Assembly (NCBI GenBank): GCA_963585895.1
Contig: OY757907.1
Coordinates: forward strand, 112,067,771-112,131,770
Source of the DNA: Sepioteuthis lessoniana
Taxonomy: Eukaryota; Mollusca; Cephalopoda; Myopsida; Loliginidae
Direction of reading: 5' to 3'
Length of the DNA stretch: 64,000 nucleotides
Position 1 is the first letter of the stretch; the number at the start of each line of letters is the position of its first letter. Below the pieces are notes generated by a model. The model saw nothing but the letters and a program-made list of their open reading frames with translations. It made no database searches and was not told the origin of the DNA. Positions 21,990 to 33,309 of this stretch are shown piece after piece. Made by a program: the position numbers and the translations under genes.

Positions 21990-22478
21990 GCTGTAGAATA
22001 CACTGACACCTTCTCTGCAGAGGAGTAATACCCCACCAACAAGTGTCCTGTGAATGACTCTAGAGAGTTTGATGGTGGGACTCCAGTAATGTTGGAGCCT
22101 TGGAAAATGCAGAGTACCCCTTCATTGCAATCACTATCCGGTCCACTCCTACTTGGAGTTATAGCACTTGATATGGGTCAAATAGTATTAAACTGTACTT
22201 ATGCTAATCTGAATTGCTTGAAGTAAAACGGTTTTTTACATTGAAACTGTGTACTTAAGCTACAATAGTAGATGTACCATAAAACCAAAGCAAAACAGAC
22301 TTGGAACCATTTAACTTTGTTGAGTATACTGAATCGCTTGAAATAGAATTGTTTTTGACATTTAAACTGTGTACTTGTGTTAAACTGAATTGTTTGAACT
22401 AGAACTGTTTATAAGTACAAAAATAGATTCGGCATTAAATAACCTACAATAGTTTATATGCCATAAAACCAAAACAAA
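21990..22478 (-). repeat. Family D, near full-length, rare orientation
   Basis: This copy shows the whole unit in one piece. It begins with the core in reverse (GTAGAATACACTGACACC, CTCTGCAGAGGAG, GTGTCCTGTGAATGAC, ACTCCAGTAATGTTGGAG). It passes through repeated AATTGCTTGAA...AGAACTGTTT...AACTGTGTACTT modules. It ends with GGCATTAAATAACC (22431-22444), a short loop and TATGCC (to 22462), then an A-rich CCAAAACAAAAT. That end hairpin is the same as the SINE-C 3' tail, so the biological sense strand of family D is probably this one. Confidence 0.8.
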
Positions 22479-22524
22479 ATGAATTACTTAATATCTGGAA
22501 TAAATCTATTTAATAGAAGAAGGG

Positions 22525-22818
22525 TATATATTTACCGAACCCCTCCTTCACAACCCGAACATGACACAAGGTCAATTTGTTGAGAGGAGTTTAACAGGTT
22601 TGAATTCAGAGTTTTCATTCTCCAAGACCGACTGCTATATCAAGTTTTATTGAACACATTCTGCTCTATTATTTTCCTATATCTCGAAGGAGAATAGTTG
22701 GTTTCGCACATTTCACAAAGGTATTAACGTTATGTGAAATGCAAACAACCTCGTCTTGTATTTCAACTTGGGTAGCCGTGTCCATTTCCTACAACGATAA
22801 CCATAACACAAGAAGGGA
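22525..22818 (-). mobile_element. SINE-A copy, degenerate
   Basis: Reverse-oriented SINE-A: TATTTACCGAACCCCTCC, CATGACACAAGGTCAATTTG, TTTAACAGGTTTGAATTCAG and GCCGTGTCCATTTCCTACAAC. Moderately diverged. Confidence 0.8.
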
Positions 22819-22829
22819 AACATGGACAT

Positions 22830-23424
22830 AAAAACGGCAATGAATAGTTTTGGTGGAAGCAAATTATTAATATTTTATACTCGGTATTACTAATATAGAT
22901 TATAGAAAACATTAGCTATTTATTTGAGTAAACAGAATATGGTCTCAGAACGAATACTTCCTCTCCAATAAAAAAAAAAAAAAAGAATGTCTTGCATTTG
23001 ACTAAATTGTATCTTATTGTGAAGATCCCGTTTTGCAGTGTGGGGACTATCACTCCATCGACATTTCTCCCAGGTCCACTGATCCAAAGTGGTAGTACCA
23101 GTCAGTATCTTATCCAGTGGTCAATAGATCTGCATAGATATTTCAAGAATTAGATAGAAATATTCGATACAATTTAACTAAATTACTTCTATTAAGAATA
23201 GTTACTTGAAGCTATAATTGTTTAATAACGATTATTATTATTAATTATACGAAACCCCTCAGTGTTTGTGAGCAAATTATTAAATGCAAGTAATTACTTG
23301 AAACCACATTGTGTATAGATTATTTTTATTATATAAGAATACTTGAAACAATACAACTGCAAAGCATTTGATTTAGATTGGAATTCTTGATATAATTGTA
23401 TGCAAAAAAAAAAATAAATAAAAT

Positions 23425-23471
<47 letters not shown>

Positions 23472-23740
23472 AAAAAGCACACAAAAAATACCGATATAAA
23501 TATTCAATGAACGAGATACCTTAACATCTAGACATAAGCCAAAACGTGTTGACGTGCACTTAAAACGAACAATTATGTTATAGTCCCTTCGAATAACGGA
23601 GAAATAGAATTTTTAAAAAATTTGATACATAGAATCTGCGATGAACTCTTGACGAAAATTCAGTGGTGGTGACTATGGAAAAAGAGTTTTGTTGCAGAAA
23701 ACTTGCTCTATTAAACAGTTATTTTGCTCCCCTCACCTTA
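22830..23740. other. Unassigned, with a (TA)n tract
   Basis: AT-rich; (TA)n microsatellite at about 23428-23466 preceded by AAATAAATAAAATAAAA. No exon support. Confidence 0.5.
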
Positions 23741-23754
23741 TCTTTGTATGAAAG

Positions 23755-23866
23755 GGTACTCTGTTTTGGATTTCACGTAGTACTATTCACTTGGGAGAGG
23801 AATGAATCCCTATAATCTCCCTCTAGCTATGGGTAAACAGTAGGACAGACTTTAATCTCAGAAAAA
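23755..23866 (+). mobile_element. SINE-A fragment
   Basis: Internal piece: GGATTTCACGTAGTACTATTC, ACTTGGGAGAGGAATGAATCC, CTCCCTCTAGCTATGGG, GTAGGACAGACT. Confidence 0.7.
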
Positions 23867-23879
23867 CTTAGTTCAAAGA

Positions 23880-24150
23880 CACACGGCACAGTGGATAACG
23901 TCGGAAAGTGCTTTTGAGTTAAATCATCTGCAGTTTGCAGGTTCAATCCAAACAATAGGTAAGAATAACAAGGAATAATTACAATAACCATGACCAAGTA
24001 CAAGTGTTAAGTTTACAGAATTGGAATAGTCTACACTTGCGGTTCAAATATAGAGTTCAGTTCGAGATTCTGTGTGGACTTCCGAGTTCCACATGAAACA
24101 CTCGAAGGACATATCGGCCGAAACATTGTGAGTATAACAAAGATAAGTTC
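23880..24150 (+). mobile_element. SINE-F copy, degenerate
   Basis: The tRNA-like head ACACGGCACAGTGGATAACG leads to box B TGCAGGTTCAATCC, a body (AAGTACAAGTGTTAAG) and the conserved block CGAAGGACATATCGGCCGAAAC at about 24102-24124, followed by an A-rich tail. The same head and block occur at 58.7-59.0 kb. Confidence 0.65.
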
Positions 24151-24159
24151 AATAGTCAG

Positions 24160-25040
24160 AATATTCGAAGTAATAACAATTAATTCAATCTAGTTGTCAT
24201 TCTGGAGAAGGATTGACTTCGTCACTCAATTCCTATTAAAAAAGGCGACATGATTATGGTCCCCACGATCATACCCAAGTATTGCATTCATTTATAAAAA
24301 CGAATTTTTATTTATAGAAAAATGTACAAGACATAAGTTTCTCTAATCTTTATATAATTTAAAAATTATTTTAATATTCAGAAAATACAAAATGGGCAAA
24401 AAAGGTCGTTTAACAACAATATTGCTGTAATGTTTTAAGGTTGTCACATAATAATAAAAATAATAATAATACCCGACACTCCCACGTTTGTCCTATAAAA
24501 TACTTAAAGTTCTTATTTTCTTTCCTATTAGGAACGACATCGATACCCTTATCCATATATTGTGACAAATTCTTATTGTTATATACATTTTCAGACCGTA
24601 GGAAAAGCGTATTGTTTTGCAACTCTTCCAGTCTGCACTCAATGACCGCAAAGCACCTTACACATTTTTCTTTTTTTTTTTCCTGGACCATCTCTTTCTC
24701 TCAAAATATAACTTGGGACGTGACAGTCTCATCTGGACATATTTATTTCCTTCTAACTGCTGCTGATTCACTGTAACGAAGTAAGAGGACCTCGAGCCTA
24801 TTTTCCTAACGCCTGATAAACAATCAACGAAATCGGTCTACTTGCTGCCGCCCCTGTTAATTGGAAACAAATTATGTCTTCCCATTCAACCGGTCGACCT
24901 TATCCAAGAATCGCATTAAATTTCTCAGGTACCTTCATGAGTAAACATGAATCATCAACACATGAATATACAAGCGACTATATTTCTTACCGTATACAGC
25001 GCAATTTCCCCCCCCCCACCATCACCTAAAAAATTGCTTT
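24160..25040. other. Unassigned
   Basis: AT-rich. Overlapping open frames of 93 and 111 codons lie at 24410-24776 on opposite strands. Neither has clear splice sites or recognisable motifs, so neither is called. Confidence 0.4.
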
Positions 25041-25049
25041 ATTCGTTGA

Positions 25050-25525
25050 CTTTGATTGGTTTGGTTTAATGGCATACCAACCCATGTTAGCAATCCAATG
25101 CCAAATACTGTGTTTACAAAATATTTAATATATGATTCGTAAACTCATTTCGTAGATACAAGCAGTTAAATGATCAAACAGTCCAATTTCTCACAATTCA
25201 ATTTAACATAAGTCGAAGTTAAGAATTGTGATATATCACAAACAATTCAATTAAAAATCAGTAATTTGTTTACAGTATAATGATCAAACAATTTTATTTA
25301 AAACAATTCACTTTAAATAAATAGGACCTTACTTGGTCAAAGTGGACGTGGGAGCAATGGCATTGAAGGGGTACTCCCTATTTCCCAAAGCTCCAAAATT
25401 TCTTGAACCTCACCTTCAGATTGTTAACTATCATATCCAGTACACTCGTTATGGGGCGGGGTCTTACCCCACTGTAGAGAAACAGTCGGTGGATTCTACA
25501 GCCTAAACTGACTGGGCTATTCATG
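25050..25525 (+). repeat. Family D copy
   Basis: Starts with the hairpin end (GGTTTAATGGCATACCAACC...CAATGCCAAA), then AGTTAAATGATCAAACAGTC modules and the core: AAGTGGACGTGGGAGCAATGG, AAGGGGTACTCCC, GTCTTACCCCACTGTAGAG and GTCGGTGGATTCTACAGCC. Confidence 0.85.
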
Positions 25526-25582
25526 ATTTTGTTCATTTAAAAGAAGTAGTCTTATCGCAAATATATAAATGAATGTAATTGA

Positions 25583-25960
25583 TTGATTTTAATTGCATGT
25601 AACCAGTCTGGAGTTATTGTATTCCATGAAGTTAGAGAATTGCGTACATTGAAATCTAAATTGTACATTTATCTTTTTTGTGTTAATTTTTTTCTTGTTG
25701 ATAGTTCTAAGATATTGAGTATTCTATTGAATACAATTAATTTACCAACTGCTCAATTTGACTCCATAGATAGAATCCTGATAGTTAAAAGTATTCAGAG
25801 TCAAAATGGACCTAGAGTACTGAAGTTGAACAGGTACTTCACGCATATCAGATCTTCAGAAATGGAGTCTCACCATCAGCTCCGTCCGTTCCTCCCTTCA
25901 TATCTTTTTTTAGTGTGGGTTACTGTTTCTTTCATTTTTTCTTTTTTTTTTATTGTCTTC
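25583..25960 (+). repeat. Family D copy, decayed
   Basis: CAATTTGACTCCATAGATAG, AGTCAAAATGGACCTAGAG and GAGTCTCACCATCAGCTCCG follow the family D order. A 132-codon ORF here is a by-product of the repeat. Confidence 0.55.
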
Positions 25961-25989
25961 ACTGCCACCATTAGTTTTTAACCACACCC

Positions 25990-26810
25990 TGCCATACTTC
26001 TTGGTTATTCATTATCGTTAATACAACATTTTAACATCCCCAATTTCTAATTCCCAGATCGGTTTGATTATTTCATTCCATGCATATTTAATTGGTTTTC
26101 GTTTTCTCCATTCAGTTAATATCAGAAAAAACCCTGAAATAAATTTTAAATCTATGTGTAGCTTTTTATCTTTACCTGTTTATTTTCCACTAATCAATAC
26201 AACCCGACTGCTAAAAAAATAAATAAAATAGCCTCATGTCAGCTAAATGGAACTCTTTAGAAGCCGAAGATAACTTTCTTAGCTGTTACAAATGGTGGGA
26301 ACAATACTAGATGTAATCACCTATATATTGAAAAGAAAGAATGGCTTATCATATTTGGAAACATCGCTTCTTCAAACTTGCACATAAATAACTCGATTTT
26401 TCTACTTTTGTTTGCTAAGAAATCAGCCAATATTCAAACTTAAAGGTTAAAGGTAAATTTCTCATTGCAAAACAGTCCGTGAGCGAGTCACCGCTTTCGT
26501 AGATAGTTGGGTGTGTTATTAAATGTGTTGTGCGATGATATGGTATATATGGCACTGTGCACTCATGCAAGAAAACCTTAGAGCCAGTTAGAGGAAGTTA
26601 TTGTCTGAAAAGTTCCCTGACTCAGTCAATTTAATCGTGTATTTTGTTCTATTGTTGCTGCTGAAAGGGCCTTTACCAAGCGATATATATAAATAAATCT
26701 ACCAAAATTTAACCATAGAATTTAAGGAATGTTTTAAATTCCTTGTAAATTCATTTTTTCCGAACATATATTAAGATTAATTTTCTCTGGCCATTTTGGA
26801 GTTTTTGTCG
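25990..26810. other. No assignable feature
   Basis: AT-rich unassigned sequence. Confidence 0.45.
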
Positions 26811-26814
26811 TAAT

Positions 26815-27195
26815 GCGAATCCATTTGCTTTATTTTTAACGGCATGTCAATCCACCTGAAGTTATTTTATATTTAAGGGTTTGGGAAGGGCCTTAGCTGT
26901 ACTTTACTATTTACAGTTTTTGTGTCGTCGTTTCTTAGGATTAGTTTTCACCACACAGTCTTATCAAATAGTTATGATTTTTCAATAGATCAATTGGACC
27001 CATAGATTGAACTCTGATAGACACTAACACTCCGGGTAGAGAACTGTATCTGCGAGTAGTGGCAATAAAGAGGTACATCACATTCCCCAGAACTTGAGCC
27101 TCATCCTCAGATACAGTTTAGTGACTACATAAGGTATTTTTTTGGGGAGGAGGACGAGCCACACCTGTTGGGAATACAGTCCACGTATTCGAAGC
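26815..27195 (+). repeat. Family D copy, variant end
   Basis: Begins TTTAACGGCATGTCAATCC, contains ACCACACAGTCTTATC, then TTGGACCCATAGATTGAAC, AGTAGTGGCAATAAAGAGG and TCATCCTCAGATACAGTTTAG. Copies at 34.4, 39.2 and 50.4 kb share the GGCATGTCAA variant. Confidence 0.7.
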
Positions 27196-27199
27196 TTTG

Positions 27200-27605
27200 T
27201 GGAATCAGTCAGGTTTCGATCTCAGATTCGAGAATATCGCGTATCTAGCCACACTGAAGAGTTGTGATACAACGAAACAGTGTCTGTGGATGACAATTTA
27301 TGCTCCCCACCCTCAGGTAGGGTTGAACTCTCTAGCGAGAGAATTAACAGTTGCCACTTGTGTAATGTAAAGTTCTTCGAATGAATTGAGCTCTCGGTAG
27401 CCATTAAGCGTATATATGTGAACAAAAAAGTGATATATATGCGTTAAAATCTTTTCACTTAGGCTGAGTTTCCTCGTATCTGTGCAGTACAATATCCGGC
27501 TGGCGTAAAGTCAGTCAAATTTCGATCCCGGTATCGAGAATTTTGCCTTTCTAGCTACACTGAAGAATTGTGATACAACGAAACAGGGTCTGTGGATGAC
27601 TATAT
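27200..27605. repeat. Pair of about 95-bp direct repeats (SINE-G-like)
   Basis: AATCAGTCAGGTTTCGATCTC...CTAGCCACACTGAAGAGTTG...CGAAACAGTGTCTGTGGATG (27206-27295) recurs about 300 bases on as AAGTCAGTCAAATTTCGATCCC...CTAGCTACACTGAAGAATTG...CGAAACAGGGTCTGTGGATG (27508-27600). Reversed, both carry a box-B-like GATCGAAACCTGAC, so two tRNA-headed SINE fragments or a duplicated flank are the likeliest explanations. Confidence 0.6.
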
Positions 27606-27609
27606 ATAT

Positions 27610-28145
27610 GTAAAATCACACTGAAGCACGTAACTGTATAGTTATATATCGTAAGGGTATTAGGTTGCCGTTGAAATAGCGGTCTACGCAATATTGATGC
27701 TTCTACTTAGGAAGAATTAACAGATTCGTAGTTGCATTTCATAATTATGCTAGGAATTTGACAAGGTCATAAATATGGAAAACTTGGTAGTAAATCCTCT
27801 CTGAGAAAATCTAACCATTACACTTTACATACGCAAATTATTTGTAGTAAAAAAAAAAAAAAAAAATTAAAAAAAGACGGGATAAAGAAGCTTTCGTTAC
27901 AATTACTGTAGAGCTGGTCTAAAACCTGAAACATACAAATTCTATACTCTTAAAACTCGTAATTTAGATATATATCAAATAAAAGAATTTAAGTCTCAGT
28001 TCATGTTAATATAGTTACACTTTTTGAAATGTCTTCAAAATGAGTTGTCATCAGTGTATATTTCGTAAAAGAATATCTATATTTTACAAGTGCAATTGTA
28101 ATAATCAACGTTGTTTTGCCGTTTTAAAAAAGTGGTTGCGTATTT
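27610..28145. other. Unassigned
   Basis: AT-rich with an 18-base A run near 27850. Nothing else recognised. Confidence 0.45.
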
Positions 28146-28149
28146 ATCT

Positions 28150-28437
28150 TTCTATCTATCCCACCCCTACGCCACGAGCAGGATGTGATGCAAAGTCATT
28201 TTTTTTTTATCGGAGTGTGACTTTGGTGAATTGAGTTCTTCACTGGTTGCCTTAGCTAGGCCAAATAACCCAGTCTACCCTATTAATTATTCATAGCTGA
28301 GGGGAGAGCAGGTGGATTCATACCTTTTTTCAAAGGCATTAGCATGAAGTAAAATGTTAACAACCTGGACCAGGGTTTGAACTCGCGTTACTGATTCCAT
28401 TTCCCACGACGGAGACTATCACGCTAAGCACATTTCT
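28150..28437 (-). mobile_element. SINE-A copy, degenerate
   Basis: Reverse-oriented: CCACCCCTACGCCACGAGCAGG, CAGTCTACCCTATTAATTAT, TTCATAGCTGAGGGGAGAGC, CAGGGTTTGAACTCGCG (box B in reverse) and CCATTTCCCACGACGG. Confidence 0.75.
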
Positions 28438-28669
28438 CTGAAAAGTGGTTAAGTAGATGGCAAAGATTATAGCTAAAACGTTTCGAGGACTCAATGTTTT
28501 TCAGGATTTACGATTTTTTTTTAATTGTTTGTTTTCTTGAGAATGAACATTTGAGTGTGTTGATGTGAATTGTGCCTGTTTTCTTAGGGATGTAATCAGA
28601 GAAGACTAGGGGATTTTTTTCTTCAATAATTTGAATCTATACAAAGTTAATGTTATTTTATGATCCTTG

Positions 28670-29075
28670 GTTTGGTTTGGTTTGATAGCATATAAACCAT
28701 TGTTAGTTATTTAATGCCAAATCCTATTTCTCCACGTTAAATAGGATTCCTCAACACATTTTGTTGATTCACACAGTTAAATGATCAAACAGTTCAATTT
28801 CAAGCAATTCAATTTTGCATAAGTCATTTGTTTGCTCTCAATTTAAATGTCAAACAGTTCTATTTGACCCATAGACAGGATCCTATCAGGTGTTACCATT
28901 CCGGACCTGAGTAGAATTGGGAGTAATGGGAATGAAGGGGTACTTAACATTACTGGAGTCTCACTATAAGATTGTTTAATATTACACCAGGACGGTGGTT
29001 GTGGTAGTCTTACCCCTCTGCACAGATATAGTCGGTGTATTCAACAGCCTCAACTGAATGGGCTAAATGATACCC
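28670..29075 (+). repeat. Family D copy, well preserved
   Basis: Full order of blocks: TTTGATAGCATATAAACC with GTTATTTAATGCC (hairpin end), AGTTAAATGATCAAACAGTTC, TTCTATTTGACCCATAGAC, CAGGTGTTACCATTCCGG, AGTAATGGGAATGAAGGGG, GTCTTACCCCTCTGCACAG and GGTGTATTCAACAGCC. Confidence 0.85.
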
Positions 29076-29079
29076 GGCG

Positions 29080-29850
29080 ATATATATATATATCACATAC
29101 ACACAATTATATTCATATTACATAAGACATTCTTTTACAGTTCTATTTCAATGCAATGAAATATATATCAAGTAAAATTTCAAAAGGATTACTGAAATGT
29201 TTACCTGATAGAGAGTACCATGTGTTTCCGATTAGGGAGAAGTTTTGATGAAAAAATTATTCAAATTATAATTATTATACCAATTTTCTCGACGTAGATT
29301 CTCAACTGGAAAAACAAAACAAATTAAAAATTTCGCAATGTTTTCTTTTTAATCAGTTTTAATACAAAAATTCTGAACCGGCCTTATTGCATTATATTAG
29401 CAAGGATACCTGGTAAAATCTAAAAAAAAAAAAAAAAAAAAAAAAGGGGTCTAATGTGATCAGAAAACTGAAATATATATATTTCAATATATTTCTGCTA
29501 ACAGGAAACAAATAATGTCGTCTTTTTTACGGGTAGGTATTAATATAGCAAAATTTCTAAGTCAACTTCAAACGCAAAACAATTTTGTTTCAACAGTGTA
29601 CAATATTTTCCAGAAAATTTTGTTTTATAAAGTCCAAGTGTGTTTGAGCGTATATATATATATAGTATTATTCGGTCCAGTTAAACCAGAGTTGGGAGTA
29701 ATTCCTTCAGGACAAGAAAATCATTCAGGAGCTGAACATTTGAATTTTCCTGGTAAAGAGCTCAATGTAATTGACGTTACAGAGCAATATTTCTTTAAAG
29801 AAAAAAACAAAAAAATTTATAATCCTAAAATAACCGGTCTTTTGGTTTTT

Positions 29851-29939
<89 letters not shown>

Positions 29940-30025
29940 ATGTATAGTGTGTGTGTATAAGTATAATCACAATATTTTTCAAGTATAAGATATGATAATA
30001 ACAATAAACAATAATAGAGATAGTG
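29080..30025. repeat. Unassigned AT-rich DNA with A-run and (TA)n(TG)n microsatellite
   Basis: A 24-base A run lies near 29421. A (TA)n(TG)n tract of about 85 bases lies at 29854-29940 and supplies the Tyr/Ile-rich end of a 157-codon ORF starting at 29515. The non-repeat part of that ORF (about residues 50-100) matches nothing I know. Confidence 0.7.
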
Positions 30026-30029
30026 ATGA

Positions 30030-31445
30030 TATACAGTCAGGACATCGGGACGAAATTCAGCATAGAATAATGTGCCATGCTAATAATGAGAAGCGGTAAA
30101 CGACACAAGATGGAAGGAATAAAACAACCAAACCAAGCAAAGCCCAGAATGCTCGGAGAAAACGAAATTTTAAAATACGTGGGAATATTCGAAGCGGATG
30201 CCATCAAACAAATGGAGATGAAAGAAATCTTTTTTTTAACTTTCTACGGAGAAGGAGGAAACTATTCGAAACCAGACTATATAGCAACAATCTCATAAAA
30301 TGGATAAATGCCTGGGCTATTTCTCTTTTCAGATACTCGGAACAATTTTTTAAAGTGGACAAGGAAGAAATATCAACTAATGGACCAGAGAAGAAAAATT
30401 ATGACGATGCATTAGGCCTTACATCCTAGAGACGAAGTAAACAGACTGTATGCGTTGGAAGAGGAGGAATCGACTGCATTGAAGATAGCATCGATATAAA
30501 GACTCGAGATTACATTCAAAATGCAAAAGACCGATTATAGCGCTCAGAAACAATACAAGCAACCTAAGCATCAAAAGAAGAAAATTATCAGGAAAAGATG
30601 GGAAGAAAAACAACTGTACGGATATTTCGTGCGACAAACTAGCGAAATCCCACTCGAGAAAACTTGGACAGGGAAACCTTAAGAGAGAAATTGAACCTTT
30701 TCTGATAGCAGCACAGAACAATTATAAGGACTGTTTCAAAGCAAAACATTAGGACTATTTCACAGCAAAACATTAGGACTATTTCACAGCAAAACATTAG
30801 GACTATCTTAAAGCAAAAGTAGACAAGATGCAACAAAAGAGAAAATGGAACGATCAATCACATAAGCAAATACAGAAAGCAAACACAAAAAGAGTACAAG
30901 GCTAGACACAACTGGGTGAGGAAGATAATCCGCAGGGAACTGAGCAACATGTTTAGATTTGTCTATACAAGCAAATGGTAAGATACAACCCAGAATCCGT
31001 CCTGGAATATGAGAAGCACACAATTCTTTGGGATTTTCAGAAAAATGGCTCAACTTATATCGGCTAGACGACCAAACATAGTGATAGAAAAATAAATAAA
31101 TAAAGAGAACCTGCTGAATAGTAGACTTTCCCGTTACTGCTGATCACTGGATAAAGCGTAAAGAAAGCTAAGTACTTAGACTTGGCAAGAAACCTACTCC
31201 CCCAAAAAAATATGGACCATAAAAGTGACGGCGATACCAACTGTAATTGGCATGCTCGGTACAATCACTTAAGGATTGCATAAAAGAACTGGAGGACTTG
31301 GAAATAAGAAGACGAGTAGAGACCATCTAAACGACCGCATCATTAAGACCGGCCAGAAAACTAGGAAGAGTCCGAGAGAGTTGAAGAAATTTGCAGTCTC
31401 TCAGACTCCAGGGAGAAACCATCAGACAACGCTAGTGTGAAAAAA
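30030..31445 (+). pseudogene. Non-LTR retrotransposon, RT C-terminus to restriction-like endonuclease, decayed
   Basis: Translated in shifting frames, this reads IMRSGKRHKMEGIKQPNQ, ILKYVGIFEADAIKQMEMKE, ETRLYSNNLIKWINAW, RKIMTMH and RPRDEVNRLY. These match the distal reverse transcriptase and following linker of a widespread animal LINE type. Downstream come HNWVRKIIRRELSNMF, YNPESVLEYEKHTILWDF, ISARRPNIVIEK and TIKVTAIPTVIGMLGTI, the C-terminal domain. The RP(D/N) context there resembles the PD-(D/E)XK endonuclease of R2/R4/NeSL-type elements; that assignment is an inference. The element is 5' truncated, carries stops and frameshifts throughout and cannot be functional. A 24-bp tandem repeat sits inside it. 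Confidence 0.85.
30727..30820 (+). repeat. 24-bp tandem repeat, about four copies
   Basis: The unit is AGGACTATTTCACAGCAAAACATT-like: AAGGACTGTTTCAAAGCAAAA, two identical copies (30751-30774 and 30775-30798), then a diverged AGGACTATCTTAAAGCAAAA. The period is a multiple of three, in a region corresponding to the RT-to-endonuclease linker. Confidence 0.9.
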
Positions 31446-31449
31446 CTCA

Positions 31450-33305
31450 AATGAGTAAAATAATGTGATAAAAGCTCACGATAGAGTTTCAAGTTATTGA
31501 TCCACATTTAAGTTAGTATTCGAAACCTAATGTTGGATCACCTGAATATCATCTAAGTGAAACCGATTCAGGGATCTTGCCTGTTTTTATTATCCTGTTT
31601 TATACTTAAAATAGTGATTTTTTTTTGCTTAGAATTGGTGAATTTCGTTGTTTAACTAAATAACCTCAAATGATTTTCCATGTCACTCATGCAAGAGTAT
31701 TTAGTGGTTGAAATGAGTGCACTAACCTCATTCTAATATCCATTCTTTATGATCATGGCGTGAGCTGATCATATGGGGAAAAATCTTTTATACACGATAA
31801 AAAAAAAAGACAAAAAAAAAGACGGGAGATTTCCTACACTTCACTTTCCAAAAATTCAGAATTTGTATTTTGAAAAATATTTCGTTTATAAATAGTCTAC
31901 ACTGAATTACAAAACGCTTAAAATAGTCTCTTAATTCAGCAAAGACCAGATAATTTGTGTTTGGACTAAATGTTAACAGTGCTACCAAAAAAAAAAAATA
32001 AATAAATAAAAAACCCACTTGCAGTGTAGTAAAGTATGCAGCTTCTGAAGGAGAAATCGAACTGAGAAATTCTTGAATAGATCCTGTTTTGACTGGAGAC
32101 AAAAGCTGAGGTAAAAGACAAGAGTTTTGGCAGGAATCTTCCAATACTGGAAATCTGCCAAATGGAATATTGGATCTGCAGCAGCTGCAACAACAAGAGA
32201 GACATGTGATGGCTGTTAGTGAGGGAGGAGAAAGACTCGAGGAAAATGTTTTGTAACTTTTCATTGAGGCAAGACATCAGAAGGAAAGGAGGGAGTAGAC
32301 ATGTTTATAAGGAAGATAATTTTGTGGGGTTGAGTGGGAGAGCAATGAAAATGTCTGAAGAAAAAGAGAAATCAAGATAAAGGATGAGAAATAAATAAAA
32401 ATATATAAATAAAATGGGAAGAAAACATGATGAAAATGACGTTGATGTTGAGTAGACGACATTTAGGTGATGAAAGTACGAAGGAAGTGGGGAAAAAGTT
32501 AGGGTAATTATTGAGGAAAGAGAGAAAGATGGCGACAGGTAAAGCGGATATAAAATGTAGGTTTAGTTTTTTTGTTGTTTTTTTTTAAAAAAGCTCAAAG
32601 CAAAGAATCGAGAAAATGATAAAGTCGGTCTGAAAAGAAATAAGGAGAGGGAGAGAAAAGATAGCAAAATATATTTCAAGATAGGTGCGTTGGAATATGA
32701 AGTATTCATGAGATAGAGAAAATAAAAGGTCCTAAGAAGCAGAATTCAGATTTTCAGAGAAAAACAGAAAAAAAAAATAATTAAAAGACTAATCAAACAA
32801 ACAAAAAATACTTGGAGGGAACGAGAAAAATCTATCGGAAATAACCAAACATTCAGATTTTCTAATGATAAAAAACAGGATTGAAAAATAAGTCATTTAT
32901 TAGAACAAAACCTAAATGTTAGAAATCAATATTACCAAGTAGATATTCATAAAAATAAAATCTTTAAGATTTATATGCAAATTAACCATCCTGTTCATAG
33001 TATAAACCTCCATTTAGATTCCTATGTAAATGCAATTCCACGTTATTAGTATTTTGATAAGGCCAATAATGTACGATTTTATTAATCGTCGTTAGTGACG
33101 TTGTGTTGTAATTTAAAAAGTTTTTTGCTTAGATGTTGCACAAAACAGTATAAATATGGCACCAACTGAGACTCGAAATCACTCGAGAAGGTTTGCTCAT
33201 CTAGCTTGCTAAGCATTGCACCACGTTGTTGGTAATGTAGTGTCGGTTACAGGCAGATACATAATCTCCATTATAATAAGATGTCAAATTTTCGGAAAAT
33301 GCTTT
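31450..33305. other. Unassigned; 32.2-32.8 kb strongly purine-biased
   Basis: No repeat family or exon recognised. Between about 32200 and 32820 the plus strand is mainly A and G, with many GGAAGAAAA and GAGAGAAAG runs. The minus-strand open frames here (rich in Ser, Leu and Phe) are composition artefacts. Confidence 0.5.
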
Positions 33306-33309
33306 TACA

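Noticed and set aside
24410-24776. Opposed 93- and 111-codon frames
   Set aside because: The minus frame has fairly normal composition, but there is no good acceptor, the start lies beside an A run, and no motif is recognisable.
25583-25981. 132-codon frame
   Set aside because: It lies over decayed family D blocks and ends in a T-rich tract.
27206-27600. CRISPR-like or LTR-like spaced repeat
   Set aside because: Only two diverged copies with a 210-base spacer, no TG...CA ends, and eukaryotic context.
29515-29988. 157-codon frame
   Set aside because: The last third is microsatellite. The middle (about residues 50-100) looks protein-like but has no splice or family support.
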